NCBI RefSeq assembly: GCF_910592395.1 | Contig: NC_088323.1 | Span: 13,007,501-13,071,500, forward strand | DNA: 64,000 bases | Direction of reading: 5' to 3' | Source of the DNA: Lineus longissimus | Taxonomy: Eukaryota; Nemertea; Pilidiophora; Heteronemertea; Lineidae | Shown: piece after piece, positions 21,301 through 31,366 of the stretch | Layout of the letters: each line of letters begins with the position of its first letter | Position numbering within the stretch: the stretch's first letter is position 1 | Notes under the pieces: generated by a model | What the model was told of the DNA's origin: nothing | Databases searched by the model: none | The model's input: only the letters and a program-made list of their open reading frames with translations | Translations under genes and position numbers: made by a program

Positions 21301-24300
21301 TGGCCCCACATGTAGATTCCGTTGTCCAAGAAGAAAACAAGGTTAGCCCAGCAGAAAATTCAACATTGGTGGAGAATTCAATGTTGAACCCCAAGGCGAC
21401 AGTGTTTGAGCCCAAGCCTGGGCATTCACACGTCACTATTGGGAGTATACAGCTGGCTGACAGCAGCCTCTATTTGAGTGGTAAAGTAAACGACCAGTCA
21501 ACGTCCATGCTTTTGGATACTGGAGCAGCAGTAACACTGATCAGTAGTGATTTATGGGACCGTCTCGATTCGGCCAAGAAAACCCTTGAACCTGCAATGG
21601 GATCCCTGATGTCAGCCACCGAGGAAGACTTGCACATTATGGGGATGGTTGATGCCGATTTACAGATTGGATCCAATGTTTACTGTCATCCAGTGGTGGT
21701 GGTCAAGAAGCTATGCCACTCGTGTCTTTTGGGAAGCGACTTCTTTGCAAAGCACCAGTGTACCATTCGATATGAAAGTGCTACATTGGAGGTTGGCAAT
21801 GAAGAAATCCCATTGCGTCACCAAAGAGATGAACTTAAGATTTGTCGAGTCATCCTTGGGCGATCTGTGAAGATCCCAGCACAGACTGAGATGATTGTGC
21901 CAGGAAAACTTGCTAGGGGAGGTGAAGCTAGTCATCTGACACCAGGAATGATTGAAGCAAAAAGGGGCCCGACATCGTTCACGACAGGGCGTACTTTGGT
22001 GAAGTCAAACCATGGCAAACTCCCCATTCGTGTGGCCAATTTCACAGATAGCCCTATTAGGATGAGGACCAATCAGACATTGGGATGGTTTCACCCAGTC
22101 ACAGAAATAAGTGGACATCAGGACGACAAACATGTAGGGGCCAGGGAGAATAGAGAGGAACAGGAACACTTGGCTGCAGCTGATATGGCAGCAACCAGTG
22201 CTGGGACGCTTTGTACCCCAGACCCTGTATACTCTCCCATACTCGGACAGGGACAATTGGCTGCAGCTTCCATAGCAGTAACCAGTGTTGGGACGCCTTG
22301 TACCCCAGACCCTGTCCAATCTCCTTTGCAATCAGAAAGACTTGGAAAACTGTTGGAAAAATTGGAAATAGACGAGATAGATCTGACTGGGTCACAGCGT
22401 GCCACGCTGATTTCCCTCATAGCGGAATATCAGGATATTTTCTCAATGGATGATCTGGATATTGGGCACACCACAGTGGTTGAACATCGGATAAACACCG
22501 GAGATGCTGTCCCGATAAAGCAGAGGCCGCGGAGGGTACCACCCCACCAACAACATTTTGTTGATGAGACAACCAAAGACCTCTTGGACAAAAATCTCAT
22601 AAAGGAGTCTACTGGACCATGGAGCTCGCCTATCGTACTGGCTAAGAAGCATGATGGGAGTTTTCGCCTATGTGTAGACTACCGAAAGCTAAATGAGTGC
22701 ACTGTGAAGTCAGCCCAACCACTGCCAAGAATAGATGATACACTTGGAGGACTGGCTGGGTCCTGTTGGTTCAGCAGCCTTGATTGTGCCAGTGGCTACT
22801 GGCAAGTGGGCGTGGCTCCCGAGGATCGAGAGAAAACAGGATTTGTGACAGGAGTTAAGCAATATGAGTGGTTGGCCATGCCATTTGGTCTGACTGGAGC
22901 CCCAGCAACTTTTACCAGGCTCATGAACATCGTGCTAGGGGGGGTAGAGTACTGTCTCGTGTACTTGGATGACATAATCGTACATACACCATCGTTTGAC
23001 CGGCATATTCAGCAGTTACGAGAGGTTTTTGAGCGCCTCAGGAAGGCCAACATGAAGTTGAAGCCAGTGAAGTGTAAGTTGCTGCGACGGAGTCTGAAAT
23101 GGTTGGGACATGTTGTGTCCAAGGACGGGATCGCCACTGACTCTGAAAAGATACGTCAGGTCCAAGAATGGCCAACTCCAAAGGATGTGGGTGAAGTAAG
23201 ATCTTTCATGGGCTTGGCTGTATATTATCAAAAGTATGTCAAGAACTACTCAGAGATAGCAGCCCCACTTCACCAGTTGACTGGAAAGAATGCAATTTTC
23301 GAATGGACAGAAGCCTGTGAACAGTCATTTTCCAAACTGAAGAAAACATTGATTGAGGCACCAGTCTTAGCATACCCTGACTTCTCCGAAGATGCGGGTC
23401 TCTTTGTCTTGGACACTGATGCCAGTGACTTTGCTGTAGGTGCCGTTTTGTCCCAGCGTCAAGAAGATGGCTCTGAAAGGGTGATCGCATACGGCAGCAA
23501 GAGTTTGCAAGGTGGAGAAAATAATTACTGCACCACACGGCGGGAAATGTTAGCTCTCGTGAAATTTGTTAAGCATTTCAGGTACTTTCTCCTGGGAAAA
23601 AGGTTCTTGGTCCGAACAGATAACATTGCGCTCCGGTGGCTGCTTAATTTCAAAGACCCATCCGGACAGGTGGCCAGATGGCTCGAGTGCCTAGCCGAGT
23701 TTGATTTTAAGATTGAACATCGTGCAGGAAGGCTACACGGGAATGCTGATGCCCTGTCTAGAAAGCCCAGTAGAGTCAGACAACATGGAGATTGCCCATC
23801 ATGTGGGCCCACTGACAAAAAGAGAATCGATCAGCAAACGCCAATGGACAGAAAAACTCAGTCGGTGAACCTAGCAAGTGTAGCAGTGACCCAGGCAAAA
23901 CCAAGTGCAAAGTCCAAGCCACAGAGAAAAGTACCAACCCTAGTGGAACTGCCTATGGATTGGACCGCTGAGAAAATTGGACAAGCTCAGGTCAATGACC
24001 CTGAAATCAACGAAGTTTATCAGCATGTCCTTTCCAAAGAGACAATAATTCCACAAAGTGTTTTGCAAGGATGCAGTACTCGGACACGGGCAGTTTGGGC
24101 CCAGAGACAATTGTTGGAACTAGAGGAGGGAGTTTTGTATTTCAAGTCTCCGGATCAGTCAACCCAAAGCCGTTTGGTTCTCCCAGTAGCATTGATAAAG
24201 CCAGTCTTAGTTCAAGCTCACGAAGGCTTTGCTGGTGGCCATTTGGGAATGAGGAAGACCTATGCCAAACTTCGATCTCGCTGCTGGCGACCAGGCTTAA

Positions 24301-25901
24301 AGCGTTTAGTTGAAGACTTTGTTCGCACATGCCCCAAGTGTCAGAAATGCAAATCACCACCCAAGGGAATAAGAGCCCCCTTACAGAGTATTCCAGTGGG
24401 CAGACGAAACCAAAGGTTGCATATCGATTTTGTGGGGCCCATTAATCCACCCTCCAGAAGGGGAAACCGTTATATCATGGTGGTGGAAGATGCGTTCACC
24501 AAGTGGCCCGAGGCATGGCCAATGAAAAATCAGAAAGTCTCCACCTGTGCAAGAGTTCTAGTCAACGAATATGTCTCGCGTTTTGGTGCACCCGAGGGTA
24601 TACATTCCGACAAAGGGGGGAATTTTGAATCAAAAATCTTCGGAGAGATGTGCAGCTTATTAGGCATTGAGAAGACTAGGACAACTGCATATCACCCGCA
24701 ATGCAACGGTCAGGTTGAAAACCTGAATAAAAGCCTGAAGAAAATGCTAACAACCCTTGTAGATGAAAAGGGACGGGATTGGGATGACAGATTACCATCA
24801 GCACTCATGGCATATAGGTCCAGTATACATGAGTCAACAAAGGAAACTCCTTTTGCAATGACTTTCGGAGCTGAAATGCAAATACCTCTTGACCTTATGA
24901 TTGGAACATCTACATGTGGCTCTGCTTCCCCAGAAACAACAGTATATGTGAAGGATCTCCGAGAGAAAATTGAAACATCATATCGAAATGCCAGGGACAA
25001 CCTGAAGACGGCTCAGAGGCGACAGCGACAGTACTATGACCAGAAGATGAAAAATTCTTCTTTTTCCCAGGATGATTTAGTCCTCTTGAGAGACTATCAT
25101 CTTCGGCCAGATGAGGTTAACAAGTTCCACAAGCCATGGAAGGGACCTTATAAGATTAAGGAAAAGATATCAGAGGTGAACTATAGGATTGTCCCTCTCG
25201 ATGGGAACACCAAGCAAACAAAAGTGGTCCATCTGAACAACTTGCGGCGCTTCTACATTAGAAAGGAGGATGAGCCACGTCGGGTGGATGATCATCCTAA
25301 TAAAACATCAGAGAAGAAGGATTTCATTGAGAAACTTGAAATGGAGTCAGCTGCTGAGAACTCTGAGACTGAGTCTGAAGAAGAGGTAGAAACTATGCCT
25401 TTAGAGTTTTTGAAACTGCCTATAGGAAGGTCTTGCGAAGAAACCCCAGAATCTCGTGGACAAGACAAGCTGATGTCAAGACCAGATTTGAGGGACCCTC
25501 TTGGTGCTGCTTTAGATACACCAGAAGGGAAGGGCCGCTTTGGTACCCCTAACTCTCAATCTGGTTCCCCCGACGTGCAACGTCCAGGGATGGGACCATC
25601 AGATGGAGCAGTAGATCCACCAGATGGGGAATCTGCAATAGATATTCCAAACCCAGACCTGGATGGCACCGCCTCTTCAATTGATTCATCTGTGTATGAT
25701 CCAGCAGACGAAGTACCCATGAACAAATATTGCTTAAGACCACGTAATGATATGCAGAGGCCTGCACGTTTCCGTTTGTCAATCGATTGCGCCGCGCGTG
25801 ACACAAACCAACGCGATTCCGCATCAATGCAACAGAACAAAATGCGATGGCTCAAGCGCGCCAGAAAGTTAAAATTGAACCGCATCTCAGCAACGACTTA
25901 A
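21177..25901 (+). CDS. pol: Pol polyprotein: protease, reverse transcriptase, RNase H, integrase
   Basis: The open frame starts at ATG 21177 but is probably entered by frameshift near 21270. Residues are numbered from 21177. The aspartic protease has LLDTGAAVTLI (catalytic D114). RT begins about residue 460, with 'FRLCVDYRKLNE' and YLDDIIVHT (DD at 598-599). RNase H has DTDASDFAVGAVLSQ (about 746) and 'TDNIALRWLL'. Integrase has an HHCC zinc finger ending CPKCQKC, then a DD35E core with D1084, D1145 and E1181. A GPY/F-like module (KPWKGPYKI) follows. The tail of about 170 residues, acidic and P/D/G-rich, has no recognised domain. All catalytic motifs are intact. The enzymes copy the RNA to DNA and integrate it. 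Confidence 0.97.
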   Translation: MPSKRVFHMPLERPHFQRLPQQAGKRGGGIVGGQHSPEEAVVAPHVDSVVQEENKVSPAENSTLVENSMLNPKATVFEPKPGHSHVTIGSIQLADSSLYLSGKVNDQSTSMLLDTGAAVTLISSDLWDRLDSAKKTLEPAMGSLMSATEEDLHIMGMVDADLQIGSNVYCHPVVVVKKLCHSCLLGSDFFAKHQCTIRYESATLEVGNEEIPLRHQRDELKICRVILGRSVKIPAQTEMIVPGKLARGGEASHLTPGMIEAKRGPTSFTTGRTLVKSNHGKLPIRVANFTDSPIRMRTNQTLGWFHPVTEISGHQDDKHVGARENREEQEHLAAADMAATSAGTLCTPDPVYSPILGQGQLAAASIAVTSVGTPCTPDPVQSPLQSERLGKLLEKLEIDEIDLTGSQRATLISLIAEYQDIFSMDDLDIGHTTVVEHRINTGDAVPIKQRPRRVPPHQQHFVDETTKDLLDKNLIKESTGPWSSPIVLAKKHDGSFRLCVDYRKLNECTVKSAQPLPRIDDTLGGLAGSCWFSSLDCASGYWQVGVAPEDREKTGFVTGVKQYEWLAMPFGLTGAPATFTRLMNIVLGGVEYCLVYLDDIIVHTPSFDRHIQQLREVFERLRKANMKLKPVKCKLLRRSLKWLGHVVSKDGIATDSEKIRQVQEWPTPKDVGEVRSFMGLAVYYQKYVKNYSEIAAPLHQLTGKNAIFEWTEACEQSFSKLKKTLIEAPVLAYPDFSEDAGLFVLDTDASDFAVGAVLSQRQEDGSERVIAYGSKSLQGGENNYCTTRREMLALVKFVKHFRYFLLGKRFLVRTDNIALRWLLNFKDPSGQVARWLECLAEFDFKIEHRAGRLHGNADALSRKPSRVRQHGDCPSCGPTDKKRIDQQTPMDRKTQSVNLASVAVTQAKPSAKSKPQRKVPTLVELPMDWTAEKIGQAQVNDPEINEVYQHVLSKETIIPQSVLQGCSTRTRAVWAQRQLLELEEGVLYFKSPDQSTQSRLVLPVALIKPVLVQAHEGFAGGHLGMRKTYAKLRSRCWRPGLKRLVEDFVRTCPKCQKCKSPPKGIRAPLQSIPVGRRNQRLHIDFVGPINPPSRRGNRYIMVVEDAFTKWPEAWPMKNQKVSTCARVLVNEYVSRFGAPEGIHSDKGGNFESKIFGEMCSLLGIEKTRTTAYHPQCNGQVENLNKSLKKMLTTLVDEKGRDWDDRLPSALMAYRSSIHESTKETPFAMTFGAEMQIPLDLMIGTSTCGSASPETTVYVKDLREKIETSYRNARDNLKTAQRRQRQYYDQKMKNSSFSQDDLVLLRDYHLRPDEVNKFHKPWKGPYKIKEKISEVNYRIVPLDGNTKQTKVVHLNNLRRFYIRKEDEPRRVDDHPNKTSEKKDFIEKLEMESAAENSETESEEEVETMPLEFLKLPIGRSCEETPESRGQDKLMSRPDLRDPLGAALDTPEGKGRFGTPNSQSGSPDVQRPGMGPSDGAVDPPDGESAIDIPNPDLDGTASSIDSSVYDPADEVPMNKYCLRPRNDMQRPARFRLSIDCAARDTNQRDSASMQQNKMRWLKRARKLKLNRISATT
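21270..21276 (+). promoter_or_regulatory. Candidate -1 ribosomal frameshift site
   Basis: In the gag frame the heptamer reads G GGG GGC, fitting X_XXY_YYZ. It lies 22 bases before the gag stop and inside the gag/pol overlap, and pol is in the -1 frame relative to gag. Slipping here joins Gag codons to '..GGQHSPEEAVV..' of Pol. I do not see a strong downstream stem-loop by eye. Confidence 0.6.
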
Positions 25902-25962
25902 TACTGAAAACCTGTTTGTAGCTTTAAACAATCCCTGTAAGGGAGATTTCCATTATAATCAA

Positions 25963-25977
25963 TCTCTTAACTTTCAG
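25963..25977 (+). promoter_or_regulatory. Candidate splice acceptor before ORF3
   Basis: TCTCTTAACTTTCAG is a pyrimidine-rich tract ending in CAG, ten bases before the ORF3 ATG at 25987. Its place just after the pol stop and just before a new ATG is what a subgenomic, env-like transcript would need. Confidence 0.6.
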
Positions 25978-25986
25978 TTGACAACA

Positions 25987-26850
25987 ATGGATGGGGTGGT
26001 GTTGGATGCCCTACCAGATCAGGTAAAGGAGATGAAGAAGAAGGCCAGTGAAGCAGTCTTCACCTATATTAGATCGGGCCTACAGAGCTGCAGACAATGT
26101 ACCGTACCAAGGACAGTCATCCTGGAGTTATGTCAAACATGTGAAGCCAATCTTGTAGACACTGGAAGGATGATAACCTCTGTTGTTATCCAAGCTCTAA
26201 AAATCTTCATCTTCCGCTTCAGGAATTCATGGAGGCCACGGAAAAGTAATTTGGTAACTGTGAAGGAAAAACTAGTCGAGTTAGTAACTAGTCATTCTAA
26301 CTCAAGGGAAAATATTCGTGATTTGTTAAATTACTGGAACAGACTGACTCTGAAAATACAATCTTCGGATAAAGTATACCCAATTTTACTTCTTGGAGAT
26401 TCCATGTTCAAGCAGTGCAAGCCATCCATTGACATTTACCCAATTGCCCATTCGGGAGAACGGATTGAACATGTAGCTGAGGCTGTCAATATCCTAAGTG
26501 TTAAAGCAAGAGCGGTTGTCCTGAATCATGGGTTAAACCACACAAGGAACTTAGGAGAACCACAAGAGTTGAAGAAGATTACCTCAGAATTATACCAGAC
26601 ACTCCATGCCAAGTATCCAAATCTGACATTGTACCATCTGCAGCCACCCATACCCCCATCCTTACGAGATAGGCAACACCAAGTTGAAAATGTGCGACGA
26701 ATCACCCAAATGATGATAGATGCCGGGTTTGTTCCGATTCCACATCCAGATCTCCAAGGGAATGATTTTGGAGGTGATAGGTTCCACTATTCGAAGAGTG
26801 GATTAGCGAAGGTTTGTGAGCACATCATCTCATCTCTTCGTCCGAGGTAA
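25987..26850 (+). CDS. ORF3 in env position: SGNH/GDSL-hydrolase-like protein
   Basis: The protein has 287 residues from ATG 25987. The frame opens at 25978 with TTG, so ATG is preferred. Residues 35-52 hold paired CxxC motifs (CRQC and CQTC), a possible zinc site. A basic/hydrophobic stretch lies at about 60-85. The C-terminal half fits an SGNH fold: ILLLGDSM (block I, S139), NHGLNH (block III-like GxN, N184) and GDRFHYSKSG (block V DxxH, D264 and H267), with hydrophobic strands between. Known SGNH proteins are esterases or lipases, and an esterase domain is known in ORF1 of CR1/L2-type LINEs. I see no signal peptide or clear transmembrane anchor, so this is not a typical envelope. Its substrate is unknown. 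Confidence 0.8.
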   Translation: MDGVVLDALPDQVKEMKKKASEAVFTYIRSGLQSCRQCTVPRTVILELCQTCEANLVDTGRMITSVVIQALKIFIFRFRNSWRPRKSNLVTVKEKLVELVTSHSNSRENIRDLLNYWNRLTLKIQSSDKVYPILLLGDSMFKQCKPSIDIYPIAHSGERIEHVAEAVNILSVKARAVVLNHGLNHTRNLGEPQELKKITSELYQTLHAKYPNLTLYHLQPPIPPSLRDRQHQVENVRRITQMMIDAGFVPIPHPDLQGNDFGGDRFHYSKSGLAKVCEHIISSLRPR

Positions 26851-27423
26851 CTTGTAACCTGGCACCCCTATACCTGGGACGCTCTGTACTCCGGGAAGGG
26901 AGAGGTGTAGATTTACATTACCTCATGCCAGGGTACTAAGGTGCCTTTGATCTGCCGCTCACAGGAGGATTTTCGTTCTGAAGCAATAAGGACTTAGTAA
27001 ATGGATAAGAGACTTTTAAATTCATTTAGTAGTGCACTGAGGGAAGCCTATAGAGACAATCTGTTCGTTTAGTGTGTTTGATCAACACATGTTAAGACTA
27101 TTTTTGGATATATTTGTTGTGTTTGTATATCCTTGTTCTATGCAGAGAAATGGACTCAGGACTCATTTCATGTACTATTGCGTGTACTTGGATCTATAGT
27201 TTTGTGTATTTTATTGCTCAGGATCGGAGCTAGTAATGGTTTTTTTTTTATATTTGATAATTATAAAATCATTTCAGTATTATTATTATCATGATTTTGG
27301 AGAAGACAATACTGAGGATGGACATGATGGAGGATAATCCCTACCCAACTCAGCAAGACGCTAACTCTTATTAGCTCACCTCTTAGCAGAGGTGAGCTTA
27401 TCCCATACCGTGGCGTCCGTCGT

Positions 27424-27479
<56 letters not shown>

Positions 27480-28632
27480 CGTCGTCCGTTAGCAGGGCAC
27501 GTTTCGTAACTGTTAGAGATATTGAGTTGAAACTTGGTACACATGTACCCTTATGTAATGACACCTTGGAGACCAAGTTTCGGTCCGATTCGTTTCATGG
27601 TTTGGCCACCAGGGGGCCAAACGTTAAAAGTGAAAATATGCAATATCTCCCTTAATAGTAGTCGGGAAATTTTGAAAAAAATATGGTAGGTACTTCTAGC
27701 AAAGGTGCATCATATATCCTCCGGGTTTTTGATTTGACCTCCTTTTCAAGGTCACAGAGGTCAAATGGTGTAAATTGGCCGTTAGGATGTAACGATGGCA
27801 CGTTTCTAAACTGCAATGACTATTGATACCAAATTTGGTACACATTTACCCCTTAGTCAGGTGATCTCAGGGACCGAAGTTTGGTTCAATATGATTCACC
27901 ACTTGACCACCAGGGGGCAAAATCCAAAAACCTTAAAAATGTGATTATTCCTTAACTTCTTGCCCGATTGCCACCAATTTGATATCATGGGTACATCTAA
28001 CCACCATACAGTATATGTCACACAGGTTTTTAATTTGACCTTCTTGTCAAGGTCACAGAGGTCAAATGGCGTAAATTCGCCGTCAGGCGGTAACTATGGC
28101 ACGTTTCTTAACTGCAATGACTATTGATCACAAATTAAGTACACATGTACCCCTTGGTCAGGTGATCTCAGGTACCGAAGTTTGGTGCGATCTGATTTGC
28201 CGTTTGGCCTCCAGGGAGGGGGCCAAATCCTAAATTCTTCAAAATGCCATTATTCCTAGTAATGACTTGCCCGATTGGCACCAATTTTATATCATAGGTA
28301 CATCTAATTCTAACAACCATTCAATGTGTCACCCGGGTCTTCTTTGATTTGACCTACTTTTCAAGGTCACAGAGGTCGAATGTACTGTAAATTGGCCATT
28401 TTGGGGAAATTGTAATTGCTTGGACCTACATCAAACCTAACACTACATGACACAATACCATGCTCTTTATCCATCTTTCCTTCACCTGAGGTGAGCACAA
28501 TGGCCCTGGCCATTTCATTATTCATTTTTGTGTTTTATGTTTGGGTAACATATGAAAGCCCTGTTATGTTAGTGAATTGAATTCTGTAACATTGTGGTCA
28601 GTTACACACTGACCAAATTTTGTGGGGGATGG
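26851..28632 (+). other. 3' untranslated part of the gypsy element
   Basis: No gene is seen here. 26851-27373 is unique-looking and 27374-28506 is a nested repeat. The last bases, GTGGGGGATGG at 28622-28632, are the polypurine-tract candidate for plus-strand priming, with one T in each half. Confidence 0.75.
27374..28506 (+). mobile_element. Nested repeat with (GTC)n and about 300-bp tandem units
   Basis: The left end is a hairpin, GCTCACCTC-ttagca-GAGGTGAGC, and the right end is CACCTGAGGTGAGC, a matching palindrome. Inside is a (GTC)n run (about 27416-27486), then about three diverged units of about 300 bp. Each unit has 'ggcacgtttc', 'ttggtacacatgtacccctt', 'ccaccagggggcc' and 'tcaaggtcacagaggtcaaa'. 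A decayed single unit lies at 59640-59880. No transposase is present. ORFs in the (GTC)n tract encode poly-R or similar and are artefacts. Confidence 0.7.
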
Positions 28633-28832
28633 TGTGGTGTCCCGAGCGACCCCAGTCTGTCTTCGGCCCGTGTTGCGGCCGGGGCGAAAACGGTGCATTG
28701 TTGTTGTTATTGTAGTCGACGGGCGAGACGAGACAATAAAGTACGAGTTGAATTAAAGCCGATTTGCAAGTTCATTAGTTCACTATATCATGTATATCGA
28801 GTACCAAAGAAGGCAAATCAAAGGACATTACA
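28633..28832 (+). repeat. 3' LTR
   Basis: It reads as identical to the 5' LTR over 200 bp. It is followed by CAGT, the target duplication. Confidence 0.95.
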
Positions 28833-28836
28833 CAGT

Positions 28837-31366
28837 AACGGGCTTAATGTTTCGTCGAATACACACGTAATAAAGGACAGATGCCTCCTGATCTGGAGGA
28901 TTCTACGTTTAAAAGAGAGACATGTGAGTTTGAAGGGGCCAGAAAGCCTATGAAAACCTCTTCATTAGGATACAGCTTTTAAACAGGGATCGGTAACGCT
29001 AAAACGAGACAAAAGTACAGTTGACATAATTTCATCAAGTGCCTAGTATTGTTTGGTTTGAATTGATCGACAACTTCATATCCTATATTGATGCAAATGA
29101 TATATATGTATCAACTTCAGTTTGGTCAACTGCAGCTGCTGAGAGTAGACAATAGACAGTAACTGCCCAAAATGTGAATGCGTATTGAATTGGTGTCGAA
29201 CTCCAAATCTGACAATCAGTCGGCAAAACGCTAGTATGTAAATGTCGAAACGAGCCAAATAAAAATAAGCCAAACTAAACGAACCAATTACACAATCTAA
29301 ACATGAAATTGAAGATCACGTTTAAATGTAATATGTTTGCAGAGCGTTACGTTGATATTTGCATGAATGAAAAAGCACTTTTATTCACTCGATCAGGCCC
29401 GCTTAATTTGACACGTTTAAGTTTTTTAACAAGCCAATATGAACGAGTGAATGAAACGTTCGATAGTGCACCTTGCAAAGCTTAAAATGAACAAAATTGA
29501 ATGGGACTTTGTGAATAATGTTATATTTCATGCCATAAACATACTTGCCCGAATCCTGCAATGAATATTACATTCAAACTTGATCTATTAGTTCAGGTTT
29601 AAAAACGTTTATAATTTTGGATCGTTTAGTTAGGCTTGTTTCATTTGGCTAGTTTCAACATTTAGGGTAAAATGGGGTATTTGTAGCCCCGCCTAATTGT
29701 AGCCCCTGGCAATGGTTTTGATTCATATTCCGGTAACCATGGCATTATTCAGCCAACCCAAGCATGGATATGAAAGAGGTGACTCTTGAGTATCACAACA
29801 TAAACAGTTTTGGATCATGCAACATGTTATATAAGAGCTTTAGCTATAAGAAGTTAACAAATCAGACACATGCACAAAAAATGTTGGGATCGAACGTTTT
29901 ATATGTCTGAATTTTCCACACTTGCAGAGCATTAATATATTTGGTTCAGGTGATCAGTATTGAGTGTAGAGAATGTTTATGGGGAATTTGATGTCATTAT
30001 TAAAAGTAAATATTTCAGAGACACTTTTCTGACCAAGGTACCCTCGGGGTATTTGTAGCCCCTATAAATAGCTCAATGTATCTTGTCATAAATCATGAAA
30101 ATGTTAGTTTTTTAAATTCTTATAGTACATGTATACCCGAATTAAATTATTTGATTATAAATCTATCCGAATTAGATAGGTACAATGTTAACCCTTTATG
30201 TACCAACAATGATATATTTGAGGTTTCATACTAGAGGTTTGACTAGATAGCAGCATTTCTCATTGAACATTGCATTACCATTAAGTGGTGCGAGCTACAG
30301 TTGGGGTTGATACATGACCCATAACAAACTAAAATTGGGCACTCAATAAGTCCTTCCGAGACGTGACGCTTACCCCGGGGCGATGGAGCTAAACCCCCAG
30401 ACCATCTTGATGGTACAGCCCATTAGTATTCTTCACACATTAACACGGGCGAGGAAGGGGAACCACTTTGATGGTACCCTAACCCCAACCCTCAATCATC
30501 ATTATATACCGTTCATTTTCACGCTATTGCTAACCTCAACCATAATCCTTCCTTTTCATGCTATTGATAATCTCAACCATGACACGTCCTTTTGGCAGGA
30601 TCTTCTCATCTGCTAACTCCTCAGCTGATTCAGCTTTAACCCTGTGAATGTGACAGACGAAATACCTGAACTAGTGTCACCCATAGTGTCACCCACCACG
30701 GATCGTCTCAGAATAACCAAGGATGAAGTCAACTTGAGTTTGAAAATGAATGCCCCCCCCCCCCCGCCCAAAAAAGTGTCTTTCCCGCAATTTATGGTGA
30801 CGGAAGGTATGGTTGTTATACAACCTTTTTTTTCTTCGTAGATAAAATCCATTTTCCAGGGGACATTTAAAACTGTTGTACCGTACTATTTGTAGTTGCA
30901 AAGGACTTTATTGGCTTGGTAGCTAAAACTACTGAACCGAATTGAGACATCTTGATATAATATTTCCCCCAGATGGTTGGCCAAATTTCAAATTTCATAA
31001 CTGAATTGAAACTGAAGTTGATAACTCATACACAAGGAGACTTTGATAACCCTTACCGACAGCTGTGACCAAAGGATGGAGACAGAAAACGTAAATACTC
31101 CCGAGTGGATCTGTCGGAATACCGCTTCAACGCAAACTTCAGGAGAGGTGCGGGCTGTCACAATGGTGTACGCGGAAATCGAAATGTTCGAAAGATAAAG
31201 CGGTTAATTTGAAAGAGTGGTACTTGTTGATTCTGTTCAATAGCAATTCCAAACAGATGTGATGGAGCGATCAGTCTATATTTACCCAGGTGAAGCATCA
31301 CCGCTCACAGACCGAAAATATACCAATTCAAGCGTTTACCTCATATTGTGCCCCAAATCCCACGAG
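28837..31366. other. Intergenic stretch upstream of the FG-GAP gene
   Basis: No gene is seen. At about 29665-30075 a repeat carries 'ggggtatttgtagccc' motifs in direct orientation, related to the palindromic element at 62120-62252. A run of about 14 C lies near 30753. At 31313-31320 'aaaatata' lies about 50 bp before the first ATG and could be a TATA-like element. Confidence 0.4.

Larger units (their letters stand above)
19378..28832 (+). mobile_element. Complete Ty3/gypsy LTR retrotransposon with an extra SGNH-like ORF
   Basis: Two 200-bp LTRs (19378-19577, 28633-28832) bound the element and look identical on direct comparison, so insertion is recent. The 4-bp target sequence CAGT flanks it on both sides (19374-19377, 28833-28836). 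Internally it has a primer binding site at 19579, gag, pol in the -1 frame with PR-RT-RH-IN order (the Ty3/gypsy order), a third ORF in the env position, a long 3' untranslated part carrying a nested repeat, and a G-rich polypurine tract just before the 3' LTR. No stop or frameshift was seen inside any of the three ORFs, so it may be mobile. Confidence 0.95.

Noticed and set aside
22005-22420. Three overlapping antisense ORFs of about 100 codons inside pol
   Set aside because: They lie opposite the intact pol frame, in a stretch with an internal duplication ('gcagct...ccagtg.tgggacg.cttgtaccccagaccctgt'), and share its repeat pattern. No domain is seen.
27376-27655. ORFs encoding poly-arginine on both strands
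   Set aside because: They come directly from the (GTC)n microsatellite.
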